Shown here in pieces: positions 6,998 to 12,823 of a stretch of DNA of 14,364 nucleotides; the stretch's first letter is position 1, and the number at the start of each line of letters is the position of its first letter. The position numbers and the translations under genes were made by a program. The stretch lies in NCBI GenBank assembly GCA_025997155.1, contig BNUF01000054.1, forward strand, positions 1-14,364, written 5' to 3'. Below the pieces are notes generated by a model. That model made no database searches, was not told the DNA's origin, and was given only the letters and a program-made list of their open reading frames with translations. Source of the stretch: Clostridia bacterium. GTDB taxonomy: Bacteria > Bacillota > Clostridia > Lachnospirales > WQUN01.

Positions 6998-7428
6998 TCT
7001 AAACCCTCGTTTGGTATTTCTTTTTTCTTTATTTTGGCACAACTATGTAATTTTTGCAAGCCTTTTTTGGAAAATTTTAATATTATTTTTATGGGAGTCA
7101 GCAATGTTTTAAAAATGAACATCAGAAGCTTTGTGGCAATATTTGTCAAAAAATGGCTGATGGTGCAGAGATACAGCGCGGTTCCGCAAAACGCGCCGAT
7201 AATCAGGAATCCGCGAATCTCCCCGTTGTTTCGAAACAACGCCGTACAGAACATAAAAAACGCCGCCAAAATCCAGTACAACACGTCCTCAAAGGCGACA
7301 GCCAAATCGGAGTGTTTGATAAGACGGCGCGAAATCTTAAAAAAGTCGTACATAACGCCCATTGCCCCGCCCGCGAGAATTGCCGTAAAAAACAAGACCA
7401 CCTGTGTTTTCATCGAAAGTATCGCCAT
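6994..7428 (-). CDS. yabQ: Spore cortex biosynthesis protein YabQ
   Basis: 144 residues, mostly membrane. Hydrophobic helices lie at ~8-27, ~45-64 and ~72-92, with a further amphipathic or hydrophobic stretch at ~97-115, then a lysine-rich cytoplasmic-looking tail. The conserved YabQ pattern is present: D-x-x-x-x-ISRRL near 28-36, VLYWILAAFFMF (49-60), LFRNNGEIRGFLIIGAFCG (64-82) and a Tyr at 86. Family knowledge: YabQ is a membrane protein of the forespore outer membrane in B. subtilis, needed for cortex formation and made under SigE. The ATG at 7426-7428 has AGG 8 nt upstream, overlapping the region of the yabP stop; a second ATG five codons in is possible. The gene starts 5 bp after yabP and its stop overlaps the divIC start. 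Confidence 0.9.
   Translation of the reverse strand: MAILSMKTQVVLFFTAILAGGAMGVMYDFFKISRRLIKHSDLAVAFEDVLYWILAAFFMFCTALFRNNGEIRGFLIIGAFCGTALYLCTISHFLTNIATKLLMFIFKTLLTPIKIILKFSKKGLQKLHSCAKIKKKEIPNEGLD
7004..7008 (-). promoter_or_regulatory. Ribosome binding site that sets the divIC TTG start
   Basis: GAGGG on the minus strand lies inside the end of yabQ, 6 nt before a TTG that overlaps the yabQ stop codon. It selects this uncommon start over the upstream TTG at 7042 and the downstream ATG at 6985. Confidence 0.65.
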
Positions 7429-7433
7429 ACGCG

Positions 7434-7709
7434 CTACCTGAAGATTTTTGAAAACACAGACGATTTGTTTTTGCCATAATCGTTGTCTTCGTACTGGACG
7501 CTTCCAATGTTGCCGTCTACCGCCAAATCCCCCGTTTCAAGATTCAGTTTGTTCACGTGGAGCGACACCCCGCGTACGACGACCACGCCAAGCTGCGTGT
7601 CGGCGACGACGCTTTCCTCGTCAAACGACAGAACGTCAAGAACCCCCGTGAGCGCGACGTTTTCCTTGCGTTCGATTGTAATCGTATGTTTCGCCTTATC
7701 TTCCGACAT
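7434..7709 (-). CDS. yabP: Sporulation protein YabP
   Basis: 91 residues, soluble, mainly beta. It follows the YabP/YqfC pattern: HTITIERKENVALTGVLDV (8-26), FDEESVVADTQLGVVVVRG (29-47), LHVNKLNLETGDLAVDGNI (50-68) and the closing IGSVQYED (68-75). Family knowledge: YabP is made in the mother cell early in sporulation together with YabQ; its biochemical role is unclear. The ATG has AAGGGGG about 8 nt upstream. A 62-bp gap separates it from rqcP, the largest within this unit, and this gap may hold a separate promoter. It is co-directional and almost contiguous with yabQ. Confidence 0.92.
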   Translation of the reverse strand: MSEDKAKHTITIERKENVALTGVLDVLSFDEESVVADTQLGVVVVRGVSLHVNKLNLETGDLAVDGNIGSVQYEDNDYGKNKSSVFSKIFR

Positions 7710-7743
7710 AACAATATCCCCCTTTGTGTACGCCTATGTATAC

Positions 7744-7771
7744 AACCTATGCGCCAAAGAGGGTTATTATG
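7744..7771 (-). promoter_or_regulatory. Possible SigE-like promoter for yabP-yabQ
   Basis: In the 62-bp rqcP-yabP gap, minus-strand CATAAT (7766-7771) and CATAGGTT (7744-7751) are 14 nt apart. They partly match the SigE boxes (ATA-type -35, CATACA-T -10) with the right spacing, but the -10 lacks the central AC. SigE control of yabP-yabQ is known in Bacillus; that this is the site is a guess. Confidence 0.22.
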
Positions 7772-8014
7772 TCATTGTATTACGTTGTACAACTTCTCCG
7801 CGTCTTCTTTGCGGACGTTCTCGCGGATTTCGGCGACGGAAACTTTTGTCGTGTTGCCGCCGAAACGAATCTCCAAAACGTCGCCGATTTTGACTTCGTA
7901 GCTGGCGCGGGCGGGGTTGCCGTTGACAACCACCCGCCCCGCGTCGCACGCCTCGTTCGCCGTCTGGCGGCGTTTGATTATCCGCGCCACCTTGAGGTAT
8001 TTGTCGAGCCGCAC
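7772..8014 (-). CDS. rqcP: RqcP (YabO), S4-domain ribosome quality-control factor
   Basis: 80 residues: an S4 RNA-binding domain (MRLDKYLKVARIIKRRQTAN at 1-20, CDAGRVVVNGNPARASYEVK at 23-42, GDVLEIRFG at 44-52) and a short helical tail. It closely resembles B. subtilis YabO/RqcP in length and order. Family knowledge: RqcP binds the peptidyl-tRNA side of obstructed 50S subunits and works with RqcH to add alanine tails to stalled nascent chains; the related Hsp15 acts in proteobacteria. The start codon is GTG, directly abutting the HU stop codon (TAA-GTG) with GGTGAA 7 nt upstream inside the HU gene, so translation is likely coupled. RqcH is not in the window. Confidence 0.93.
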   Translation of the reverse strand: MRLDKYLKVARIIKRRQTANEACDAGRVVVNGNPARASYEVKIGDVLEIRFGGNTTKVSVAEIRENVRKEDAEKLYNVIQ

Positions 8015-8290
8015 TTAGGCGTTCACCGCGTCCTTAAAGGATTTGCCCACCTTGAATCTCGGCACGGTCGACGCCGCGATTTTGATGGTTTCGCCGTTGC
8101 TCGGGTTTCTGCCTTCGCGTTCGGGGCGTTCCACCGTCTCAAAAGTGCCGAATCCGACGAGCTGTACTTTGTCTCCGTTTACCAATGTTTCGGTAACCGC
8201 GTCGATAAATCCTTTCAACGCTTTTTCGGAATCGGTTTTGGTGAGCCCTGATTTTTCAGCGATGGCTGAAACGAGTTCTTGTTTGTTCAT
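8015..8290 (-). CDS. hup: DNA-binding protein HU
   Basis: 91 residues, the standard HU/IHF-family length. The N-terminus MNKQELVSAIAEKSGLTKTD, the signature GFGTFETVERPEREGRNPSN (46-65) and the C-terminal VPRFKVGKSFKDAVN are all present. Pro63 in the RNPSNG loop is the residue that intercalates in the DNA minor groove. HU dimers bend and compact the nucleoid. The ATG at 8288-8290 is chosen because AGGAGGG (8299-8305) lies 8 nt upstream; an in-frame start at 8311 would put this site within the coding sequence. It is the first gene of the eight-gene minus-strand unit, with a consensus promoter at 8332-8360. HU homodimer versus IHF-like use cannot be told, but the length and RNPxxG motif favour HU. 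Confidence 0.97.
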   Translation of the reverse strand: MNKQELVSAIAEKSGLTKTDSEKALKGFIDAVTETLVNGDKVQLVGFGTFETVERPEREGRNPSNGETIKIAASTVPRFKVGKSFKDAVNA

Positions 8291-8331
8291 AAACTTAACC
8301 CTCCTAGTCAAAATAAATATCTCTAGAACTA

Positions 8332-8360
8332 TTTATACCTGTTTATACAGCGTTTGTCAA
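8332..8360 (-). promoter_or_regulatory. SigA-type promoter for the HU-to-hslO unit
   Basis: TTGACA (8355-8360) and TATAAA (8332-8337) on the minus strand are 17 nt apart: a perfect -35 and near-perfect -10. It lies about 40 nt upstream of the HU start codon. The spacer holds an inverted repeat CTGT-N4-ACAG (8339-8350). Confidence 0.85.
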
Positions 8361-8391
8361 GATTTTTCTGTATTTTTGGCAAAAAATATTG

Positions 8392-8397
8392 TATAAT
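8392..8397 (+). promoter_or_regulatory. -10 element for rsmI
   Basis: A perfect TATAAT on the plus strand lies 20 nt before the rsmI start. The -35 at 17 nt (TGTATT, 8369-8374) is poor, so the promoter may be weak or activated. It diverges from the HU promoter in the same 127-bp gap. Confidence 0.5.
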
Positions 8398-8417
8398 TTT
8401 CTCAAAGAGGCGATATA

Positions 8418-9260
8418 ATGGAAGATTATGGTATTTTGTACGTTTGCGCCACCCCGATAGGCAACCTTGAGGACATTACGCTAAGAGTACTTAGAGTATT
8501 AAAAGAGGCGGACATAATAGCGGCGGAGGACACCAGACACACCCTAAAACTCCTCACCCACTACAATATCAAAAACAAACTCGTAAGTTATCATAAACAC
8601 AACGAGGGGCGAATGTCCGCCGAGCTCCTCAAAACGCTGCTGGAGGGCAAAAAAGCGGCGTTGGTGACGGACGCGGGGCTGCCCTCCGTTTCCGACCCTG
8701 GCGCGTCCCTGATTCGCGCCTGCCGCGACGCGGGGGTCGCGGTGAGCGTCCTCCCGGGGGCGAACGCCGCCCTGACCGCCCTTGTGAGTTCCGGAATGTA
8801 CGCGGCCGAGTTCACCTTTATGGGCTTCCTGCCCGAAAAGACGGACAAAAAGGCACACGCGGACTTCCTTGAACGCCTTTCGGAGAACAAAGGCACTCTG
8901 ATTCTGTACGCCGCCCCGCACCACCTTGTAAAAACCCTGAAAATACTGTATAATGCATTGGGAGAACGCAAAATCTGTACGGCGCGGGAACTTACCAAAA
9001 AATACGAGGAAGTACTCTTCTTTAGCCTAAGCGCGGCGGCGGATTTTTACGAAAAAAACGAACCCAAGGGCGAATTTGTCCTCATCATAGAAAAAGCCGA
9101 AAACGCCGAGATTTCGGACGACTGGGAAAGCCTTACAATAAAAGAACACGTAAACTATTATATAAAATTGGGATACGAAAAAAAAGACGCGCTGAAACTT
9201 ACGGCAAAGGAAAGGCGATTGCCGAAAAGCGATGTGTACAAGGAGTTTTTAAATGAATAA
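8418..9260 (+). CDS. rsmI: 16S rRNA (cytidine1402-2'-O)-methyltransferase RsmI
   Basis: 280 residues of the tetrapyrrole methylase fold. RsmI motifs appear in order: YVCATPIGNLEDITLR (8-23), AAEDTR (35-40), SYHKHNE (57-63), VTDAGLPSVSDPG (83-95), VLPGANAALTAL (111-122), FMGFLPEK (134-141), ARELTKKYEE, KGEFVLIIE, and a C-terminal extension with KDALKLTAKERRLPKSDVY that packs on the core. It uses S-adenosylmethionine to methylate the ribose of C1402 in the 16S decoding centre, next to the base methylated by RsmH. The ATG has GAGG 7 nt upstream. It is divergent from HU and overlaps the following CPBP-family gene by 8 bp. Confidence 0.95.
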   Translation: MEDYGILYVCATPIGNLEDITLRVLRVLKEADIIAAEDTRHTLKLLTHYNIKNKLVSYHKHNEGRMSAELLKTLLEGKKAALVTDAGLPSVSDPGASLIRACRDAGVAVSVLPGANAALTALVSSGMYAAEFTFMGFLPEKTDKKAHADFLERLSENKGTLILYAAPHHLVKTLKILYNALGERKICTARELTKKYEEVLFFSLSAAADFYEKNEPKGEFVLIIEKAENAEISDDWESLTIKEHVNYYIKLGYEKKDALKLTAKERRLPKSDVYKEFLNE

Positions 9261-9915
9261 GTCAAGAATAACGATTTACGCCGAAGTCGCGGCGATATTT
9301 CTTATAATGATACTGCTAAGCGAAACAATAAAACTACACAGCGTGTATATGGTTTTCGTGCCGTATACCATAACTGTCGGGCTTATTTTCGCGTATACTT
9401 TTTTTCGGAAAAGAAACGCCGCCTCACTCGGGATTACCCGCAAAAATATATTCTGGCAAATCATAATCGGGGTTATACTGTTCGTCATCACCGCGACGTT
9501 TACAATAATCCTGCCCCTACGCACGGGGAGTATGTCCGTCTCCTATCTGCTTGATTTTTACGCCAAAAAAACCCCGACTCTCGTTATGCTCACCGTGAAC
9601 TGTTTCATATTTTCGGGATTCGGGGAGGAGATAATTTTTCGCGGGTTCATAATGGGAAGACTTCTTGAGCTGCGGGAGTGCGGCTCGGGACGAATCGAGA
9701 CGGCGGCGTTGTCCGTCGGTTTGAGCGCGGCGCTTTTCGGAATCGCCCACTACCCCTCAAACGGCGACAAGTCGCAGCTCCTTATAGCGATAGGCATAGG
9801 GATACTTTACGGAATTGTGCGTCTTCTCATAAAACAAGGCAGCACCCTTGCGACAGGATTAGCCCACGGGTTGCACGACACCTGTTTCGTATTTTTGGCG
9901 AACTTTCACATATAA
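9253..9915 (+). CDS. CPBP-family intramembrane metalloprotease
   Basis: 220 residues with multiple membrane helices (~8-27, 34-51, 67-88, 108-123, 150-168, 176-194). The three CPBP/Abi motifs are intact: GFGEEIIFRGFIMGRL (Glu125, Glu126, Arg130), FGIAH (Phe162, His166) and HGLHD (His205, Asp209). Family knowledge: these are glutamate-type intramembrane proteases related to Rce1; in bacteria, members are linked to bacteriocin immunity, signalling or unknown substrates. The ATG has a strong AAGGAG 7 nt upstream (9240-9245), lying inside rsmI, and the genes overlap by 8 bp, so they form one transcription unit. The 3' end overlaps dnaB by 10 bp, tail to tail. No peptide or bacteriocin gene is next to it, so immunity is not suggested. 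Substrate unknown. Confidence 0.88.
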   Translation: MNKSRITIYAEVAAIFLIMILLSETIKLHSVYMVFVPYTITVGLIFAYTFFRKRNAASLGITRKNIFWQIIIGVILFVITATFTIILPLRTGSMSVSYLLDFYAKKTPTLVMLTVNCFIFSGFGEEIIFRGFIMGRLLELRECGSGRIETAALSVGLSAALFGIAHYPSNGDKSQLLIAIGIGILYGIVRLLIKQGSTLATGLAHGLHDTCFVFLANFHI

Positions 9916-11240
9916 TTTTTTTCAAGGCTGGCGAATTTCGTGTACTCCGAAAGCCACGCCAACTCGACGCTCCCCGTCGGACCGTTGCGCTGTTTCGCTA
10001 TTATGATTTCGGCGACGCCCTTTTTCTCGCTCGCCTCGTTGTAGTAGTCGTCGCGGTATATAAACGCCACAACGTCCGCGTCCTGTTCGATTGCACCCGA
10101 CTCGCGCAAATCGGAGAGCATCGGGTGGTGGTCGGTGCGGGACTCGCAGGCGCGGGAGAGTTGGGACAGCGCGATTATCGGAACGGCAAGTTCCCTCGCG
10201 ATAGCTTTAAGGGAACGCGAAATCTCGGAAATTTCATTTTGGCGGGACTCGCTCCGCCCGCGTCCGCTCATCAGTTGTAAATAGTCGATGACGACAAGCC
10301 CCAAACCCTTCTCAATCTTGAGTTTGCGGCACTTAGCGCGGAGCTGCGAAACGTTAATACCCGCCGTGTCGTCTATGTAAATCGGCGCGTTCGCGATACT
10401 TCCCATTGCCTCCGCAAGTTTCATCCAATCGTCTCCGTCCAGAGTCCCTGTGCGGATTTTTTGCGCGTCAAGAAACGCTTCGGAGCAAAGAAGACGGTTG
10501 GCGACCTGCTCGGCGGACATTTCAAGGCTGAAAACCGCCGTCGTGATGTTATGTTTAATGGCGGCGTTCTGGGCGATATTCAGCGCGAACGCGGTTTTGC
10601 CCATAGACGGACGCGCCGCGATAAGAATCAAGTCGGAGGGCTGAAATCCCGTGGTCTTGCCGTCTAGGTCCGTGAACCCGCTCGGAACGCCCGTAATCTT
10701 TTCCTTCGTCTTGTACCGTTGCTCAATCCGTTCAATGGATTCAACAAGCGCGTCCTTGATATGCGCGAAATCGCTTGAGCCGCGGTTTTGCGCTATGTCA
10801 AAAATCAGTTTTTCCGCCGACTCGATAATAACGTCAACGTCCGATTCCGCTTTATACGCGCTGTCGGCGATGGTCGTACCCGCTTTCGCCAGATTCCTAA
10901 GAAGTGCCTTTTGAATGATGATATCGTTATAAAACTTTATATTCGCGGACGTGTAAAAAAGACCGACAAGAGTTGACAGATACTCCATACCGCCGACTTG
11001 CTCAAAAAGCCCGTTTTCCTTAAGCCTGTCGGAGAGTGTGACGATATCGGCGGGGATATTTTGGGCATACAAATCAGACATTACGGAGAACAGCGACCCG
11101 TGGGCGGGCGTGTAGAAGTATTCGGGACGCAGATGTTCGCACGACAAAGTGAGTGCGTCGCGGTCGCTCAGCATACAGCTAAGCACCGCCTGTTCCGCCT
11201 CGGTGTCGTGCGGCGGTATCCGTCTTATCGGTTCGTCCAT
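9906..11240 (-). CDS. dnaB: Replicative DNA helicase DnaB
   Basis: 444 residues from the ATG at 11238-11240, which overlaps the rplI stop (TGATG); a GTG one codon earlier is also possible. No Shine-Dalgarno site is visible, so coupling to rplI translation is likely. The N-terminal primase-interacting domain starts with RRIPPHDTEAEQAVLSCML (~6-24). The RecA-like ATPase carries Walker A ARPSMGKT (Lys215), Walker B LGLVVIDYLQLM (Asp319), LSQLSRACESR and the arginine-finger motif AKQRNGPTG (Arg418). The hexamer unwinds the replication fork, loaded by DnaC/DnaI-type partners. Size is normal and there is no intein. It is the last gene of the tex-HD-GYP-rplI-dnaB unit. The neighbour rplI is the usual partner in Firmicutes. 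Confidence 0.97.
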   Translation of the reverse strand: MDEPIRRIPPHDTEAEQAVLSCMLSDRDALTLSCEHLRPEYFYTPAHGSLFSVMSDLYAQNIPADIVTLSDRLKENGLFEQVGGMEYLSTLVGLFYTSANIKFYNDIIIQKALLRNLAKAGTTIADSAYKAESDVDVIIESAEKLIFDIAQNRGSSDFAHIKDALVESIERIEQRYKTKEKITGVPSGFTDLDGKTTGFQPSDLILIAARPSMGKTAFALNIAQNAAIKHNITTAVFSLEMSAEQVANRLLCSEAFLDAQKIRTGTLDGDDWMKLAEAMGSIANAPIYIDDTAGINVSQLRAKCRKLKIEKGLGLVVIDYLQLMSGRGRSESRQNEISEISRSLKAIARELAVPIIALSQLSRACESRTDHHPMLSDLRESGAIEQDADVVAFIYRDDYYNEASEKKGVAEIIIAKQRNGPTGSVELAWLSEYTKFASLEKNYM

Positions 11241-11686
11241 CACGCTTGGGAGATATTGACGGAAAGAGTCGCGGCGACATTCGCGTGTAACTTAATGACA
11301 GCCTGCGTCACCCCGAGAGATTTTATCGCGTCCTTGAGTACTATTTTCTTTTTGTCAATATCGATATTATGCTGTGTGTGCAACGCCTCGGATATTTCCT
11401 TGTTCGTAATCGAACCGAATAATTTACCGTCCTTGCCCGTCTTTGCGCTTATGTTCACGGTAAGTTCGTTAATCCTTTTCGCAAGTTCTTCCGATTCGGC
11501 GAGCTCCGCCGTCTTTTTCGCGTCGTCCGCCGCCTTTTTATTCTCAAGGTCGCGGATATTCGCGGGGGTCGCCTCCAACGCCTTCTTTTTTGGAAGAAGG
11601 AAGTTTCTCGCGTATCCGTCGGCGGCGTTGTACAGGTCGCCTTTTTTTCCCACTCCTTTGATATCCTCGGTCAAAATAACTTTCAT
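11240..11686 (-). CDS. rplI: Large-subunit ribosomal protein bL9
   Basis: 148 residues, the standard length. The N-terminal globular domain is unmistakable: [20 protein letters not shown] (1-20), [14 protein letters not shown] (23-36). A long charged helix (~42-75) connects to the C-terminal domain with [15 protein letters not shown] (88-102), IDKKKIVL and [14 protein letters not shown]. bL9 binds 23S rRNA near the L1 stalk and helps maintain reading frame. The ATG has GAGGTG 5 nt upstream, 13 bp after the HD-GYP gene. The usual upstream companions rpsF-ssb-rpsR are absent from this locus. Confidence 0.97.
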   Translation of the reverse strand: MKVILTEDIKGVGKKGDLYNAADGYARNFLLPKKKALEATPANIRDLENKKAADDAKKTAELAESEELAKRINELTVNISAKTGKDGKLFGSITNKEISEALHTQHNIDIDKKKIVLKDAIKSLGVTQAVIKLHANVAATLSVNISQA

Positions 11687-11699
11687 AGATACACCTCTT

Positions 11700-12809
11700 T
11701 TAGTAAATATCTACAATCGACACATATTTGTTGTACATTAAGTCGATGCAATCTCCTGTCGCCTTAACGCGGACGATAGGGGACGACGGCTGCGCGCGGT
11801 TGATAAACACGATTTTCGCGATACTTCCGTCCGAGAGTTTAGCTTCGCGCCCGACATACTCATAGGCGATATTTTCAAGAAACGTAAGCAGAACCTCCGT
11901 GTCGAGTTTGCCCAGATAATCCCGCTCAAACTGCCGCAAAGTTTCAAAGGGTACTAGCTTGTCGCGGTACGGTCTGTCGGCAATCATAGCGGAGAATAAA
12001 TCGGCGACCGAAAGCATCTTCGCGAAACGGTTAATCTGCGAGTCTACAAGGTGGTTTGGATACCCGCTCCCGTCAATCCTCTCGTGGTGCTGAAGAATCG
12101 CGTACTTAACGTCGTTGGAAATTTCCATATCCTTAACGAGGTTGTAGCTGTGTATCGGGTGGAGCATAACTTTTGCGAACTCTCCGTCCGAGAGTTTGGT
12201 TTGTTTCATAGAAAGCGCGGCGACTTTGTTCATACCGACGTCGTGCAAAAACGCCGCCATCACGAGAGTCTGCCCCTCCGCGGGAGAAAGTTCCATCCAG
12301 TCCGCGATAATCTTGCATATAAGAGAAACGCTGATTATATGGTCCGTCAAGTATTCGGGCTGTGTCTTCAGGTAATTAAGGCACATAAAAACGTCGCTCT
12401 TGTAGCGCGTCGTCGCGAAGATATCGTCTATCGTGTGTATGATTACTTCCTTGCCTGGAATAATCCCCTCTGAAATCCCGCTCAAAATCTCCTTGGTTTT
12501 TTGGTACGACTGTTCATATATGTTCTTGAAGTTGTCAAAGGACTCTTTGTCGCCTTCTGTGAGGTGCACAATGGTGTCTTTGGATATGTCGTCAACGGTA
12601 ATCGTGGGTTCATAGATAGTATGCCCCTTTGCCTCCGCCTCGCTGAAATAAAAGGTTTTAAGCTTTACGAGCGACTCCACGTCTATTGTCGTGTTCGCGG
12701 CGACGATTATTTCTTTCGTTTTCGGGTCGACGATATCGGCGGCGACAACCATACCTACCCGAAGGTTGTCGAGTGTAAGGCGTTTTTCACTTACGCGTTT
12801 TGTAGCCAT
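11700..12809 (-). CDS. HD-GYP domain phosphodiesterase
   Basis: 369 residues from the ATG at 12807-12809, chosen because GAGGTG lies 6 nt upstream (12816-12821); an in-frame TTG at 12827 lies upstream of that site. The N-terminal ~70 residues ([19 protein letters not shown]) match the domain common before HD-GYP modules. The HD-GYP domain spans ~135-315: His157 (DHIISVSL), FLHDVGM (His189, Asp190), His217, [12 protein letters not shown] (His241, His242, GYP at 249-251) and SVADLFSAM (Asp270). A short beta-rich C-terminal part follows. Family knowledge: these hydrolyse cyclic di-GMP, some cyclic GMP-AMP. The Lys that normally follows HD-x-G is Met193 here. It is in the tex-rplI-dnaB unit, 14 bp after tex. 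Substrate is inferred from family only. Confidence 0.9.
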   Translation of the reverse strand: MATKRVSEKRLTLDNLRVGMVVAADIVDPKTKEIIVAANTTIDVESLVKLKTFYFSEAEAKGHTIYEPTITVDDISKDTIVHLTEGDKESFDNFKNIYEQSYQKTKEILSGISEGIIPGKEVIIHTIDDIFATTRYKSDVFMCLNYLKTQPEYLTDHIISVSLICKIIADWMELSPAEGQTLVMAAFLHDVGMNKVAALSMKQTKLSDGEFAKVMLHPIHSYNLVKDMEISNDVKYAILQHHERIDGSGYPNHLVDSQINRFAKMLSVADLFSAMIADRPYRDKLVPFETLRQFERDYLGKLDTEVLLTFLENIAYEYVGREAKLSDGSIAKIVFINRAQPSSPIVRVKATGDCIDLMYNKYVSIVDIY

Positions 12810-12823
12810 CTTTAGCACCTCTT

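Noticed and set aside
6998..7042. N-terminal extension of divIC from a TTG at 7042
   Set aside because: No ribosome binding site precedes it and it lies wholly inside yabQ. The TTG at 6997 has GAGGG at 6 nt.
7724..8251. Plus-strand reading frame of 175 codons opposite rqcP and HU
   Set aside because: Antisense to two conserved genes with clear ribosome binding sites; no motif in the translation.
9253..9915. CPBP-family protein as a bacteriocin immunity gene
   Set aside because: No leader peptide, double-glycine peptide, ABC exporter or modification enzyme is adjacent; the context is rsmI and dnaB.
9901..9930. Run of seven T after the CPBP-family gene as an intrinsic terminator
   Set aside because: No GC-rich stem precedes the T-run on the plus strand.
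9678..10280. Plus-strand reading frame of 200 codons across the end of the CPBP gene and dnaB
   Set aside because: It runs out of frame through one real gene and antisense to another, with arginine-rich low-information sequence typical of shadows.
10998..11741. Plus-strand reading frame of 247 codons spanning dnaB and rplI
   Set aside because: It crosses the antisense of two well-identified genes and shows no family resemblance; treated as a shadow.
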